This document shows, piece after piece, positions 40,566 through 50,106 of a stretch of DNA of 64,000 bases. The notes below the pieces were generated by a model. That model worked only from the letters and a program-made list of their open reading frames with translations, had not been told where the DNA came from and did no database searches. The translations under genes were made by a program, and so were the position numbers. Origin of the DNA: Mycolicibacterium komanii (GTDB lineage Bacteria; Actinomycetota; Actinomycetes; Mycobacteriales; Mycobacteriaceae); assembly GCF_001050035.1 (NCBI RefSeq), contig NZ_CVTA01000055.1, positions 186,001 to 250,000 of the forward strand, in the 5' to 3' direction. Numbering within the stretch: the stretch's first letter is position 1; every line of letters begins with the position of its first letter.

Positions 40566-43093
40566 GCGCCCTGATCGATTTCGACCGCAAACCGGAGCCA
40601 CCCGTCAAGAAGCCCTCGCGATGGGCGTTGTCCAACTGGCCGGTCCGGTGGAAGGTGCTCGCGATCGTTCTGGTGCCGCTGATCGTCGCCGCGACGCTCG
40701 GCGGTCTGCGCATTCGCGCCGACGTGACCGCGGAATCCGATCTGCGTCGCGCCGCCGACCGCGCCGAGATGGTGCCCGCGATCGAGGGCTACATGGCGGC
40801 GTTGGAGAACACGATGCTGGCCGGTTCGACCGGTGGCGACATCCAAGCGGCGTTGACGCGCTACGACGACAGCCGCCGGAACCTTCAGCGCCGACTCGAC
40901 GACACCGACGTCGCGCCCGATGTCCGCCAAGCCATCACCACGATGACCAACGGCGGCCAGATCCTGCTGGAGAAGGTCGCCGCGAACAGCATCGGGCTGC
41001 GCGACACCATCCAGGCGTACGCGTTGCTGCTGTTGCCGGCCGAAGATGCGGTGACCGGATCGGTCCGCGTCGACGACGAACGTATCCGCGCGGAGACGGT
41101 CGGTCTGGCCCGCGCAATCGGGGCACGCGGCCAGATGACGGTGCAGACGCTCGCGCTGACCCGCGGCGCCGAACTGCCCGAGCCTGAGTTGAGGACCGCG
41201 GTGATCGCGCTGGCGGGCACCGAGCCGTCGACGCTGTTCGGGATGAACCAGGTGCTCGGGGTCGGATCGCCGGACGCCCAGAAGTTGCAGGCCGAGTTCG
41301 TCAAGCGGATGGCGCTGATGACCGACCTCGCGGTGCCGCTGGTCAACAACCCCGAACTGCTGGCGTCGGTGGCCGCCACCGAGCAGATCGCGCGCCAGGT
41401 CATCGAGCGCACCACGCCCGCGGTCACCTCGGCCGTCCAGGATCGCGCGGATGCGCAGCGCACCACTCTGATCCGTGACGCGGTCATCGTCGGCGCGGCA
41501 CTGCTGCTCGCCCTGATCATCGTGGCGCTGGTGGCGCGCAGCCTGGTGCGACCGCTGAAGCGTCTGCGCGACAGCGCACTCAAGGTCGCCCACGAGGACC
41601 TGAGCGCGGAGATCGAGCGGGTGCGCGCCGGCGGTGACGCCTCGCAGATCACGCCGATCCCGGTGCACACCACGGAAGAGGTGGGTCAGGTCGCGCACGC
41701 CGTCGACGAACTGCACGAGCAGGCCGTGTTCCTCGCCGCCGAACAATCGCGGTTGCAGCTGCAGATCGGCGACATGTTCGAGACACTGTCGCGGCGCAGC
41801 CGCTCGCTCGTCGACCAACAGCTGGCGCTGATCGACCGGCTGGAACGCAACGAGGAGGATCCCGAGCGGCTGGAGAGCCTCTTCCGGCTGGACCACCTGG
41901 CCGCGCGGATGCGCCGCAACGGCGCGAACCTGTTGGTCCTTTCGGGCGCGAGAGTGCCTCGCGAACAAGCCGAGCCGGTGCCGGTGTCGGCGGTGATCAA
42001 CGCCGCGGCGTCCGAGGTCGAGGACTACACGCGAGTGGTCACCGCGACGGTGCCTGACAGCGAGGTCAGCGGCGCCGTCGCCGGTGATCTGGTCCACCTG
42101 CTGGCCGAGCTGCTCGACAACGCGCTGCGGTACTCGCCGCCGATCTCGCAGGTGCGGGTCTCGGCCGTGCACACCGCCAACGGCGGGCTGGTCATCGAGG
42201 TGAGCGACATCGGGCTCGGCATGACCGAGTCGGATCTGCGGGTCGCCAACACCCGCCTGCAGTCCGGCGGCCAGGTCGACCCGTACACCGCGCGGCACAT
42301 GGGGCTGTTCGTGGTCGGTCGTCTCGCGGCGCAACACGGGCTGGTGGTCCGGCTGCGTTCGACGATCGGCGGCGAACCGGATTCAGGCACCACCGCGGGC
42401 GTGTACGTGCCGACGGAGTTGCTTCGGAGGCCGGGGGAGCCGCATCAGTTCAGCGCGCCCGAGTACGCGACGCCGGCCGACGCCCGTGCGGGCATCGCGA
42501 CGGCGCTCGCACTCGACGAGGATCACGTCGAGCGCGAAGTCGAGCTCGAGCTCGAACCCGCGCAGGAGCATCCGAACATATCGCTGCTGCCGCAGCGCGA
42601 TCCCGGCGCCAGCGGCATCGCGACCGCCTTCGAAAAAGAGGAAGAGGATGAGCCCGAACCGGCCGCGCGGCCGACGGACACGTCCAGCTTCTTCGCCGCC
42701 CGCACACAGGCGACGGCGACTCCCGATTCCGACGACTCGATCTACCAGAGCATGCTCTCCGAATGGCTGGTCGACCCGACCGAACTCGCCAACAGCGAGG
42801 ACCTGAACTGGGAGTCGGTCTGGGACCACGGCTGGTCGGTCGCCGCCGCCGCCGACGAGGCGCCGGTCACGGACGTCACCGACGAAGGCCTGCCCGTACG
42901 CACCCCGGGTGCGCGCCTCGTGCCCGGCGCCCCGGACACCGCCGAGGTAGCATCGGCGGCTGAGGTCGGCGCCGAAGCGGAACCCCCGCGACGCGATCCG
43001 GAAGCCGTTCGGGCCAGCATCAGCAGCCACTTCGGCGGGGTGCACGCCGCCCGGTCGCACGCACGAGAGACCAGAGGAACCGATACCGAATGA
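40562..43093 (+). CDS. mfpE: mfp conservon sensor-kinase-like protein (Rv3365c-like)
   Basis: The 843-residue membrane protein has a short cytoplasmic tail, membrane helix 1 near residues 30-47, an extracytoplasmic nitrate/nitrite-sensing-like helical domain (55-300), membrane helix 2 near 308-327, a HAMP-like region, a dimerisation helix pair with a His in [12 protein letters not shown] near residue 445, and an ATPase domain of the histidine kinase type (N box [12 protein letters not shown] box DIGLGM). The last 200 residues are acidic and disordered. It is the first gene of a five-gene conservon with roadblock, DUF742, GTPase and MfpA genes. Kinase activity has not been shown for such proteins, as far as I recall. 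It overlaps mfpD by four bases. Confidence 0.88.
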   Translation: MSALIDFDRKPEPPVKKPSRWALSNWPVRWKVLAIVLVPLIVAATLGGLRIRADVTAESDLRRAADRAEMVPAIEGYMAALENTMLAGSTGGDIQAALTRYDDSRRNLQRRLDDTDVAPDVRQAITTMTNGGQILLEKVAANSIGLRDTIQAYALLLLPAEDAVTGSVRVDDERIRAETVGLARAIGARGQMTVQTLALTRGAELPEPELRTAVIALAGTEPSTLFGMNQVLGVGSPDAQKLQAEFVKRMALMTDLAVPLVNNPELLASVAATEQIARQVIERTTPAVTSAVQDRADAQRTTLIRDAVIVGAALLLALIIVALVARSLVRPLKRLRDSALKVAHEDLSAEIERVRAGGDASQITPIPVHTTEEVGQVAHAVDELHEQAVFLAAEQSRLQLQIGDMFETLSRRSRSLVDQQLALIDRLERNEEDPERLESLFRLDHLAARMRRNGANLLVLSGARVPREQAEPVPVSAVINAAASEVEDYTRVVTATVPDSEVSGAVAGDLVHLLAELLDNALRYSPPISQVRVSAVHTANGGLVIEVSDIGLGMTESDLRVANTRLQSGGQVDPYTARHMGLFVVGRLAAQHGLVVRLRSTIGGEPDSGTTAGVYVPTELLRRPGEPHQFSAPEYATPADARAGIATALALDEDHVEREVELELEPAQEHPNISLLPQRDPGASGIATAFEKEEEDEPEPAARPTDTSSFFAARTQATATPDSDDSIYQSMLSEWLVDPTELANSEDLNWESVWDHGWSVAAAADEAPVTDVTDEGLPVRTPGARLVPGAPDTAEVASAAEVGAEAEPPRRDPEAVRASISSHFGGVHAARSHARETRGTDTE

Positions 43094-43506
43094 CCCACGC
43101 GTCGCGATCAACGCAGCGTGACTCACTCGACTGGTTGGTGTCGAAATTCGCCCGCGAGGTGTCCGGGGTGACCCACGCCGTGCTGGTGTCCGCCGACGGG
43201 CTGCTGATGGCGGCCAGCGAGCACATCCCCACCGAACGCGCGGACCAACTTGCCGCCGTTGCGTCCGGACTGGCCAGCCTGTCAATGGGCGCGGCGCAGC
43301 TGTTCGAGGGCGGTCACGTGCTGCAGTCGGTGGTCGAGATGCAGAACGGGTACCTGCTGCTGATGCGGGTCGGCGACGGCTCCAACCTGGCCACCCTGGC
43401 GGCGCGCAACTGCGACATCGGCCAGATCGGCTACGAGATGGCGGTGCTGGTCGAACGGGTGGGCACCGTCGTCCAGTCGGCGCGGCGGCGCGCACCCGCG
43501 CAGTAG
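43090..43506 (+). CDS. mfpD: roadblock/LC7-domain protein of the mfp conservon
   Basis: The 138-residue protein is a single roadblock/LC7 domain, seen in [34 protein letters not shown] and the following strands. Such proteins act as regulators of MglA-like small GTPases, often as dimers that stimulate GTP hydrolysis or exchange. Its partner is presumably the GTPase encoded at 43869. It overlaps the sensor gene by four bases and corresponds to Rv3364c. Confidence 0.92.
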   Translation: MTHASRSTQRDSLDWLVSKFAREVSGVTHAVLVSADGLLMAASEHIPTERADQLAAVASGLASLSMGAAQLFEGGHVLQSVVEMQNGYLLLMRVGDGSNLATLAARNCDIGQIGYEMAVLVERVGTVVQSARRRAPAQ

Positions 43507-43516
43507 TGAGCCACCG

Positions 43517-43888
43517 ATGGACCAGTGGGATGGTGACGTCGCCGAAGAGCCGAGCCTGGTCCGGCCGTACATCCTGACCGCTGGTCGCACCCATTCGCGG
43601 GTCCACCTCCCGCTGGAGGCGCCGATCGAGACGCTCGACTCGGCCAAGCCGCCGCGCTGGCCGGGGAACGACGTGCGCGGGCAGATCCTGGCGATGGGCG
43701 TCAACCACCCGTCCGTCGCCGAGATCGCCGCGAAGTTATCGTTGCCGCTCGGCGTGGCGCGGGTGCTGATCGGGGATCTCTTGACGCAGGGTTATGTGGC
43801 GGTGCGCGGCACCCTGGACGAGTCGATGACCGTCGACGAAAGACGTGAGCTGATAGGAAGGACACTGCGTGGCCTCAAGGCACTCTGA
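43517..43888 (+). CDS. mfpC: DUF742 protein of the mfp conservon
   Basis: The 123-residue protein matches the DUF742 family and Rv3363c. The second half contains a winged-helix-like region (GQILAMGVNHPSVAEIAAKL and LPLGVARVLIGDLL). DUF742 genes lie next to roadblock and GTPase genes in actinobacterial conservons. The molecular role is unknown; a scaffold or GTPase partner is likely. It overlaps the GTPase gene by 20 bases. Confidence 0.9.
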   Translation: MDQWDGDVAEEPSLVRPYILTAGRTHSRVHLPLEAPIETLDSAKPPRWPGNDVRGQILAMGVNHPSVAEIAAKLSLPLGVARVLIGDLLTQGYVAVRGTLDESMTVDERRELIGRTLRGLKAL

Positions 43889-44498
43889 GGAGCGCTCAGC
43901 TTCAACAGGGTCTTCGCGCGAGCGCTCATCTTCAACAGGGTCTTCGCGCGAGCGCTCATCCGCGACCAAGATCGTCATCTCCGGCGGCTTCGGCGCCGGT
44001 AAGACGACGTTCGTCGGCGCGGTCTCCGAGATCATGCCGCTGCGGACCGAGGCCCTGGTGACCACCGCGTCGGCGGGCGTCGACGGCCTGGAGGCCACGC
44101 CGCATAAGAACACCACGACGGTGGCGATGGACTTCGGCCGCATCACCCTGGGCGATGACCTGGTGTTGTACCTATTCGGCACGCCCGGTCAGCGCCGGTT
44201 CTGGTTCATGTGGGACGACCTCGTCAGCGGGGCGATCGGGGCGATCGTGCTTGTCGACGTGCGTCGCCTGCAGGACAGCTTCGCCGCGGTCGACTTCTTC
44301 GAGGCGCGCAAACTGCCGTTCCTGATCGCGATCAACCAATTCGACGATGCGCCAAGGCATCCGGTGGCGGCCGTGCGCAAGGCACTGGCGCTGTCCGAGC
44401 ACATCCCCGTGATCACCGTCGACGCGCGCGACCGTCAGTCCGCCAAGGCCGCGCTGATCGCGATCACCGAGTACGCGCTCGTCAGCCTGCCTGGTTGA
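43869..44498 (+). CDS. mfpB: small GTPase of the mfp conservon
   Basis: The 209-residue protein is an MglA/Ras-like small GTPase. The P-loop GGFGAGKT is at residues 39-46, the switch II DxxG equivalent reads LFGTPGQRR, and the base-specificity motif is NQFD (usually NKxD). It corresponds to Rv3362c and to MfpB, which works with MfpA in protecting gyrase from fluoroquinolones, as I recall from M. smegmatis work. Residues 7-34 consist of a Ser-rich repeat ERSxSTGSSR encoded by a 30-base tandem repeat, an N-terminal expansion that normal members lack. The GTG start at 43869 lies within the end of mfpC. Confidence 0.9.
   Translation: MASRHSEERSASTGSSRERSSSTGSSRERSSATKIVISGGFGAGKTTFVGAVSEIMPLRTEALVTTASAGVDGLEATPHKNTTTVAMDFGRITLGDDLVLYLFGTPGQRRFWFMWDDLVSGAIGAIVLVDVRRLQDSFAAVDFFEARKLPFLIAINQFDDAPRHPVAAVRKALALSEHIPVITVDARDRQSAKAALIAITEYALVSLPG
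43890..43960 (+). repeat. 30-bp tandem repeat at the start of mfpB
   Basis: The 30-base unit beginning GAGCGCTCA occurs at 43890-43919 and 43920-43949, identical except for one base, and a third partial copy runs to 43960. The frame is kept and encodes ERSxSTGSSR. Near-identity of the copies suggests recent expansion. Confidence 0.88.
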
Positions 44499-44502
44499 TC
44501 GA

Positions 44503-45066
44503 GTGCCTCCCGACGAAACAATCTGGAGCGACGAGGAATTCACCGGCCGCGACTTTCGCGACGACGACCTCAGCCGGTTGCGCACCGAACGCGTCGTGTT
44601 CGACGAATGCGACTTCCGCGGTGTCGACCTCACCGAATCCGAACACGCCGGCAGTGCTTTCCGTAACTGCCGGTTCGAACGGGCGACGCTGCACCACAGC
44701 ACGTTTCGGCAGTGCAGCATGCTGGGATCGGTGTTCACCGGGAGCCGGTTGCGGCCGCTGACGCTGGTCGACGTCGACCTGACACTCGCCGTCCTGGGCG
44801 GCTGCGACCTGCGGGGGGTGGACCTCACCGGATGCCGGATGCGCGAGGCCAGCCTGGTCGACGCCGATCTGCGCAAGGCGGTGCTGCGCGGCGCTGATCT
44901 GGCCGGTGCGCGGGTACAGAATCTCCGGCTGGACGAGGCCGACCTGCGCGGCGCCCGAACCGATGCGTCGCTGTGGACCATCGCGAGCGTCCACGGCGTG
45001 AAGATCGACGTCGACCAGGCACTGGCCTACGCCGCCGCCCACGGCCTGAACATCCACGGGGAATAA
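44503..45066 (+). CDS. mfpA: pentapeptide-repeat gyrase-protecting protein MfpA
   Basis: The 187-residue protein forms a right-handed beta-helix from about thirty A(D/N)Lxx-type pentapeptides that mimics B-form DNA and binds DNA gyrase. It matches Rv3361c through FTGRDFRDDDLSRL, CSMLGSVF, RLRPLTLVDVDLTLAVLGG and the dimer-forming C-terminal helix ending in YAAAHGLNIHGE. Its production lowers susceptibility to fluoroquinolones, and MfpB binding modulates this. The GTG start is four bases after mfpB. It closes the five-gene conservon. Confidence 0.95.
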   Translation: MPPDETIWSDEEFTGRDFRDDDLSRLRTERVVFDECDFRGVDLTESEHAGSAFRNCRFERATLHHSTFRQCSMLGSVFTGSRLRPLTLVDVDLTLAVLGGCDLRGVDLTGCRMREASLVDADLRKAVLRGADLAGARVQNLRLDEADLRGARTDASLWTIASVHGVKIDVDQALAYAAAHGLNIHGE

Positions 45067-45093
45067 TCGCCGCGCACACGGGTTTGGTTAGCC

Positions 45094-45942
45094 ATGAGCG
45101 CCGTCAGCCAGAACGGCTTCCACGAAGGCGAACTCGCCGTACAGGTTCGCGCAGGCGTGGAGGCACAGGCCGCGCGACTGGGCAGGGGCATGCTGGCCGC
45201 GCCCGACCTCAACGGCAGTATCGGCACATTCCTGTCCGTCAGGGAGTTCGCCGTCGTGACGGCCAGGGGAGATGACGGCCGACTGTGGACGTCCCCGCTG
45301 CACGCCCGGGCCGGGTTCCTCGAGGCGCACGATCGCACGCTACGAATTGCGGCCCGGCCGGATCCCGGGGACCCGTTGCACGGCCTCACCGCGGGCCGGC
45401 CGATCGGCATGCTGGCCATCGACTTCGCTTCGCGGCGACGCGTCCGGGTCAACGGCACCATCAGCGACGCCACCACCGACGGCCTGACTGTCGACGTCGA
45501 CCAGGCATTCGGCAACTGCCCGAGATACATCCAGCCGCGCGACCTTTCACCCGCACAACCGTCTGCGCCGCCGCAGGGGTTCACCCGCACGACCACAATC
45601 AGCCCGTCACAGGCGAAGCTCATCACCCGAGCGGACACGTTCTTCCTCGGCACCGAGCATCCGACCCGCGGCGTCGACGCGTCGCACCGGGGCGGCCCAC
45701 CGGGTTTCGTCCGGGTCGAGGGCAACCGGCTGTGGTGGCCCGACTATCCGGGCAACAACATGTTCAACAGCCTGGGCAACATCGCGGTCGATCCCGCGGC
45801 GGCCGTCCTGTTCATCGACTTCGCCACCGGTGCCACCGTTGCGCTCTCGGGCACCGCGGCGGTCGTGTGGCCCGATGACGACGGGACCGACCGGGGCGTG
45901 GTGTTCACCGCCGAAGCCGTCGTCTCCGGGACGCTGCGCTAG
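45094..45942 (+). CDS. pyridoxamine 5'-phosphate oxidase-like flavoprotein
   Basis: The 282-residue protein contains two split-barrel PPOX-like segments, with SVREFAVVTARGDDGRLWTSPL near residue 48 and the second near residue 190 (LITRADTFFLGTEH and MFNSLGNIAV). Large members of this family often bind flavin or haem, and some are fused to ferredoxin-type domains, which this one is not. The substrate is unknown. It lies 27 bases after mfpA and may be read from the same mRNA. Its end overlaps the convergent ABC transporter gene by four bases. Confidence 0.8.
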   Translation: MSAVSQNGFHEGELAVQVRAGVEAQAARLGRGMLAAPDLNGSIGTFLSVREFAVVTARGDDGRLWTSPLHARAGFLEAHDRTLRIAARPDPGDPLHGLTAGRPIGMLAIDFASRRRVRVNGTISDATTDGLTVDVDQAFGNCPRYIQPRDLSPAQPSAPPQGFTRTTTISPSQAKLITRADTFFLGTEHPTRGVDASHRGGPPGFVRVEGNRLWWPDYPGNNMFNSLGNIAVDPAAAVLFIDFATGATVALSGTAAVVWPDDDGTDRGVVFTAEAVVSGTLR

Positions 45943-48560
45943 CTGCTGCTCAGCCGTATCCGCCAGCGCACGAACGTCGTGTAGCCGATGCAGATGAGCG
46001 CGAGCATGGCCATGTCGAACAGCCATGTCCCGGCCGTGTGGTCCCAGTGCCTGTCGTCGGGCGTCAGCGGGCCGGGCACCAACCGGATGAGGTCGATGGT
46101 CGAGGCGGATGCCGCGAAACCCCAACGGGCAGGCGTGAACCAGGACATCTGATCGAGCACGATCCGGTCCGTCACCGGGATCATGCCGCCCGAGAACACC
46201 AGCTGCGACATGATCGCGACTACTAACAGCGGCATGATCTGTTCGTTGGACCTGGCCAACGCCGAGAGCGCCAATCCGACCATCGCCGCCGCCACCGTCG
46301 TCACCGCGATGTCGACGAACAACTCGATGCTGCGGTTGCCGAGCAGCGAACCGCTGTCCACCGCGCCGGGGCCCCAGCCCTTACCGATGATCGCGATGAC
46401 CGTCACGATCGCCGACTGCACGATCGCGAACAGCGTGAACACGAACACCTTCGCCAAAAGGTATGCGGTCGTGGACAATCCGACGGCCTGCTCGCGACGG
46501 AAGATCGCTCGCTCGCCGATCAGCGCCCGGATGGTCAGCGCGGTGCCCATGAAGATGGCGCCGACGTTCAGCATGACCAGGATCTGACCCGGCTCGTTGG
46601 GTGCGGGACCGCCCTGCATCGCGGGTACCGGGACACCGAACCCGACGTCACCGGGCACCGAGAGCGACAGCACGCCCATGATGAACGGCAGCAGCATCAG
46701 GAACGCGAAGTAGCCGCGATCGGAGATCACCAGCCGCACCTGGCGGCGTGCGATCGTCGAGAACTGTCGGCGCACGCTGGTGCTGGTGGGGCTGCCCAGG
46801 TCGGATGGCTCCTCGGTCGGTGGCGCCGGCGGCGGTGGCCCGTGCTGGGACAGGAAGCGCTGGTTGGCCGAGTCGGGATCGCTGGCCACGCTGCTGAAGA
46901 TGTCGGCCCAGTTGGTCGTGCCCATCGACGGGCCGATCTGGCCGGGCGGGCCGTAGAACGCGGTCTTGCCGCCCGGCGCCAGCAGGAGCACCTGGTCGCA
47001 GACGTCGAGGTAGGTCAGCGAGTGCGTGACGACGAGCACGACGCGGCCGGCGTCGGCCAATTGGCGCAGCATCGTCATGACCTGACGGTCCAGCGCGGGG
47101 TCCAGGCCCGACGTGGGCTCGTCGAGGATCAGCAGCGACGGGCCGGTCAGCAGTTCGAGCGCCACCGAGGCGCGCTTGCGCTGGCCGCCGGAGAGCTTGT
47201 CGACGCGGGTCTCGAGATGCTTGGTCATCTCGAGTTCCTCGAGCACCTGCATGACGACCTGTTCGCGGTCGGCCTTCGTGGTGTCCGGCGGTAGTCGCAG
47301 CTCTGCGGCGTACATCAGCGCCTGGCGCACGGTCAGCTGACCGTGGACGACGTCGTCCTGCGGCACCATTCCGATCCTCGAGCGCAGCGAGGCGTACTCG
47401 GCGTGCACGTTGTGGCCCTCGAAGGTCACCGTGCCCGTCGTCGGATGGGTGTAGCCCGCGACCAACCGCGCGAACGTCGACTTGCCCGCGCCCGACGGCC
47501 CGATCACAGCGGTCAAAGTGCCGGGGCGCGCCGCGATCGAGATGTTGTCGAGCAGCGTCTTGTTGTTCTCGATGGTCCACGTGACGCCGTGCACCTCGAG
47601 CCCGCCGGTGCGGGTCGCGGCCTCGGTTTCGGTGCGACGGACCAGCGTGCCGCCGGAGAAGACGAGGTCGATGTTGCCGATCGTGACCGTGTCGCCCTCG
47701 CGGAGCAGCGCCGACTCGACGCGCGCACCGTTGACGAACGTGCCGTTGATGCTGCGGTTGTCGACGATCTCGGTTCCACCGGCCGTCGGCACCAGGGTGG
47801 CATGGTGGCGCGACGCCAGCACGTCGGGCACGACGATGTCGTTGTCGGTGGCTCGCCCAATCTTGACGGCGCCGGGCACGTTGTCCGCGGGCCGACTGCC
47901 CGGCCGCAGGATCTTGAGCATGCTCGTGGCGAGGTTGCCCTCGCTGGAGCGCGGCGCGGCCGTCGGGCCCATCATCGTGGCCGACTCGAGCGCAGGTGAG
48001 GAGATCGGTTGGCGCGCGGGCTGCTGGGGGCTCGTATACGCCGCCGGCTGTGGCGTGCTCGGATATCGCGGCGGGGGAGGCGCGCTCGGATACGTCGGTT
48101 GCGGACGCGCCTGACCCGGCGGCGGTCCGTACGGCCGCCCGGTGTGGGGACCCGAAACCTGCGGCGGCGGCGGAGCCGTGGGGTAGTTACCCGTCGGCCG
48201 GTGGTTGGCGATCGGCACCGCGACCGTCGGTGTACGGCCCACCGCACCCTGGTGGCGGCCGACCTCGAACGTCAGCCGCGGACCGTCGGGATTGCCGATG
48301 TTGATGGTCTGACCGTCGGAGATGTCGACCGCGGGGACGCGGCGGTTGTTGACGAACATCCCGTTGAGGCTGCCGTTGTCGATCGCGACCCAGCGGCCCT
48401 GATCGAAGCGCAACACCAGATGCGCGCGCGAGATCAGGGGGTGGGCGATACGGACGTCGGCGCGGAGGTCACGACCGACGACGACGTCATTTCCCGCCGC
48501 GAAGGTCCGGGTCGATCCGTCGTACCGAACGGTCAGCGCGGGTGGGGCGGGTCGGCTCAT
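45939..48560 (-). CDS. FHA-domain ABC exporter (Rv1747-like)
   Basis: The 873-residue protein has an FHA domain at residues 20-95 (VVVGRDLRAD, ISRAHLVL, NGSLNGMFVN), a long Pro/Gln-rich linker (105-215), a second FHA domain at about 225-310 (IGRATDNDIV, ASRHHATL, NRSINGTFVN), an ABC ATPase at about 330-570 (Walker A GPSGAGKST, signature LSGGQRKRAS, Walker B LLILDEPTSGLDP) and a six-helix ABC-2 permease to the end. M. tuberculosis Rv1747 has the same plan; there the kinase PknF phosphorylates the linker and the FHA domains bind it. It probably exports a lipid or glycolipid. ATG 48560 begins the first FHA domain properly. No PknF gene is in the window. Confidence 0.92.
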   Translation of the reverse strand: MSRPAPPALTVRYDGSTRTFAAGNDVVVGRDLRADVRIAHPLISRAHLVLRFDQGRWVAIDNGSLNGMFVNNRRVPAVDISDGQTINIGNPDGPRLTFEVGRHQGAVGRTPTVAVPIANHRPTGNYPTAPPPPQVSGPHTGRPYGPPPGQARPQPTYPSAPPPPRYPSTPQPAAYTSPQQPARQPISSPALESATMMGPTAAPRSSEGNLATSMLKILRPGSRPADNVPGAVKIGRATDNDIVVPDVLASRHHATLVPTAGGTEIVDNRSINGTFVNGARVESALLREGDTVTIGNIDLVFSGGTLVRRTETEAATRTGGLEVHGVTWTIENNKTLLDNISIAARPGTLTAVIGPSGAGKSTFARLVAGYTHPTTGTVTFEGHNVHAEYASLRSRIGMVPQDDVVHGQLTVRQALMYAAELRLPPDTTKADREQVVMQVLEELEMTKHLETRVDKLSGGQRKRASVALELLTGPSLLILDEPTSGLDPALDRQVMTMLRQLADAGRVVLVVTHSLTYLDVCDQVLLLAPGGKTAFYGPPGQIGPSMGTTNWADIFSSVASDPDSANQRFLSQHGPPPPAPPTEEPSDLGSPTSTSVRRQFSTIARRQVRLVISDRGYFAFLMLLPFIMGVLSLSVPGDVGFGVPVPAMQGGPAPNEPGQILVMLNVGAIFMGTALTIRALIGERAIFRREQAVGLSTTAYLLAKVFVFTLFAIVQSAIVTVIAIIGKGWGPGAVDSGSLLGNRSIELFVDIAVTTVAAAMVGLALSALARSNEQIMPLLVVAIMSQLVFSGGMIPVTDRIVLDQMSWFTPARWGFAASASTIDLIRLVPGPLTPDDRHWDHTAGTWLFDMAMLALICIGYTTFVRWRIRLSSS

Positions 48561-48612
48561 CGACGCCAACTCTAACGGTAGGGACGTCTGAGGCGGAGGT
48601 CCGACCACGCGG

Positions 48613-49008
48613 TCACGGCAGGGGAATGTTCCACCTTGCGGTGTCGGTGATCTGATGCAGCGCCGCGATGCGGTCATCGCGCGTGGTGATGACGTGTGCG
48701 AACGCCGCGTCGACGGTGCTTCGGCCGTCGCGGGCGGGACCCCGGTACCGGCCGATGACCACGACACGATCGCCGTCGACCGCCAGATACTCGGCCGGGT
48801 CGACGTGCATGTCGTACAGCGTTCCGATGCGGCCCCAGACTCCGGCGATCATGTCGGCCGGGCCGTGATGTGATCCGCCGACGCCGTGCGGCATGCCGGC
48901 GCTGACGGTGCCGACGAAATCGTCGGTCAGCAAGCGGAAGAGCGCTGGACCGTCGGCGGCGGCGAGCGCGCCGTACAACCGCCGGGCTACGTGGATGGGA
49001 GTGGACAC
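48613..49008 (-). CDS. SnoaL-like (NTF2-fold) protein
   Basis: The 131-residue protein has the NTF2 fold typical of SnoaL-like polyketide cyclases, isomerases and binding proteins: helices with ARRLYGALAAADGPALFRLLTDDFVG, then curved strands ending AFAHVITTRDDRIAALHQITDTA. Several His and Asp residues point into the cavity, but the reaction cannot be named. The GTG start has AAGGAGG directly upstream. It is divergent from a TetR regulator with a shared operator-like dyad, so it is probably that regulator's target. Confidence 0.85.
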   Translation of the reverse strand: MSTPIHVARRLYGALAAADGPALFRLLTDDFVGTVSAGMPHGVGGSHHGPADMIAGVWGRIGTLYDMHVDPAEYLAVDGDRVVVIGRYRGPARDGRSTVDAAFAHVITTRDDRIAALHQITDTARWNIPLP

Positions 49009-49034
49009 GGCTGCCTCCTTGAGTATTAGAGAGT

Positions 49035-49051
49035 AGTCTCTATTATAGACT
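49035..49051. promoter_or_regulatory. operator-like dyad over divergent promoters (TetR/SnoaL)
   Basis: AGTCT and AGACT flank seven bases with partial symmetry (CTATTAT). A TATAAT for the minus strand (49042-49047) and a TAGACT for the plus strand (49046-49051) lie within it. A regulator bound here would control both genes. Confidence 0.5.
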
Positions 49052-49057
49052 CTGGCA

Positions 49058-49621
49058 ATGCCGAGGCCCGCGCGCTTCAGCGCCGACGATCTGCTGGACG
49101 CCGCCGCGGCGCTGCTCGCCGAACAGGGGCCCGCCGCGGTGACCGTGTCCGCGGTGGCGCGTGCGGCGGGGGCGCCCAGCGGCTCGATGTATCACCGGTT
49201 TTCGGGTCGTGCGGCGCTGTGCGGGGAACTGTGGATGCGCACCGAGGAGCGTTTCGGTGAAGGGTTCACGGCCGCGTTGAATGGTCCGGGCGGCACCCGC
49301 GCGCGATGTGTCGCGGGGGCCCGCCACACGGTCCAGTGGTGCCGCGACCACCCCGCCGAGGCGGCGGTTCTGCTCGCTGGCGCCGATGCGCTGTGCGCCG
49401 CCGACTGGCCGCCCGAGTTGCACGCCAGGAGGCGCCGACTGCACCGGCGGTGGCGGCGCTTGCTGTCCGGACTGCACGCCGACGGCGACCGGGTGAACGC
49501 CGCGGTGATCGACATCCCCTACGCCGTCGTGCGCCGACACCTGCTGGCGGGGGCGGCGATTCCGGCGAGCGCCGACGCGATCGTCACCGAGTGTGCCGAG
49601 GCGCTCATACCGGCCGAGTGA
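49058..49621 (+). CDS. TetR-family transcriptional regulator
   Basis: The 187-residue protein has the N-terminal TetR helix-turn-helix at residues 8-52 (LLDAAAALLAEQG, VARAAGAPSGSMYHRFSG) and a helical ligand domain. The TAGACT six bases before the ATG predicts a leaderless mRNA. It is divergent from the SnoaL-like gene and probably represses both genes through the dyad at 49035-49051. The ligand is unknown. Confidence 0.9.
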   Translation: MPRPARFSADDLLDAAAALLAEQGPAAVTVSAVARAAGAPSGSMYHRFSGRAALCGELWMRTEERFGEGFTAALNGPGGTRARCVAGARHTVQWCRDHPAEAAVLLAGADALCAADWPPELHARRRRLHRRWRRLLSGLHADGDRVNAAVIDIPYAVVRRHLLAGAAIPASADAIVTECAEALIPAE

Positions 49622-49686
49622 CGAAAGTTTGCCGGTCGACCGGCGAGTCGCGCGCGGTTGGCGGCGAAACGTGGTCACCATAGGGC

Positions 49687-50106
49687 ATGGTGTCTCGGGC
49701 GCCTTTCGTGGTCGTCGGCATTGCTGGGCTCTGCGTCGCCGCGGCGTTCCTGGCGCCGACGGTCGACGCGCAGAGCGCGATCGCCATCGACGATCGTGGG
49801 TTCGTCGATTCGAAGGCCCGGTGCGAGGCGCCGTGGCAGCCAGTGGCTTTCGGCCGCACCCAATTCGCTCTCGTGGCGATCTGCAAGCGGGGCGGCAGCT
49901 ACGAGTACCGCGGTGTGCGGATGAAGGATGGCCTGGTGTTGACGGCCCCGGCAGCCGAGAAGACCGATGGGGTGTTCACCGTCGAGAACGACGGAGCCAC
50001 CTACACGTTCTCGGCGAAGGAACTCGTCGTGAGCGCGGGCGATCAGGTGCTGGTGACCGAACCGATGGTGGCCTACGTCGAACCGCGGCCCGCCGTCGAC
50101 GGCTGA
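49687..50106 (+). CDS. secreted protein of unknown function
   Basis: The 139-residue protein begins with a signal peptide (MVSRAPFVVVGIAGLCVAA) and a likely cleavage site near VDA-QS at residue 28. The mature part has two Cys residues, near 46 and 66, that may form a disulfide, and the sequence suggests a beta-rich domain. No family is recognised. Its last 34 bases overlap the convergent FMN oxidoreductase gene. Confidence 0.7.
   Translation: MVSRAPFVVVGIAGLCVAAAFLAPTVDAQSAIAIDDRGFVDSKARCEAPWQPVAFGRTQFALVAICKRGGSYEYRGVRMKDGLVLTAPAAEKTDGVFTVENDGATYTFSAKELVVSAGDQVLVTEPMVAYVEPRPAVDG

Noticed and set aside
40487..42337. A 616-codon open frame antisense to the mfp sensor gene
   Set aside because: Arg/His/Gln-rich sequence without a domain, typical of the opposite strand of a GC-rich gene.
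43890..43960. The tandem repeat as a CRISPR array
   Set aside because: The units are contiguous without unique spacers and keep a coding frame inside mfpB.
45939..48767. A longer FHA-ABC protein starting at 48767
   Set aside because: The extension overlaps the SnoaL-like gene on the same strand in another frame and is not FHA-like. ATG 48560 fits the domain.
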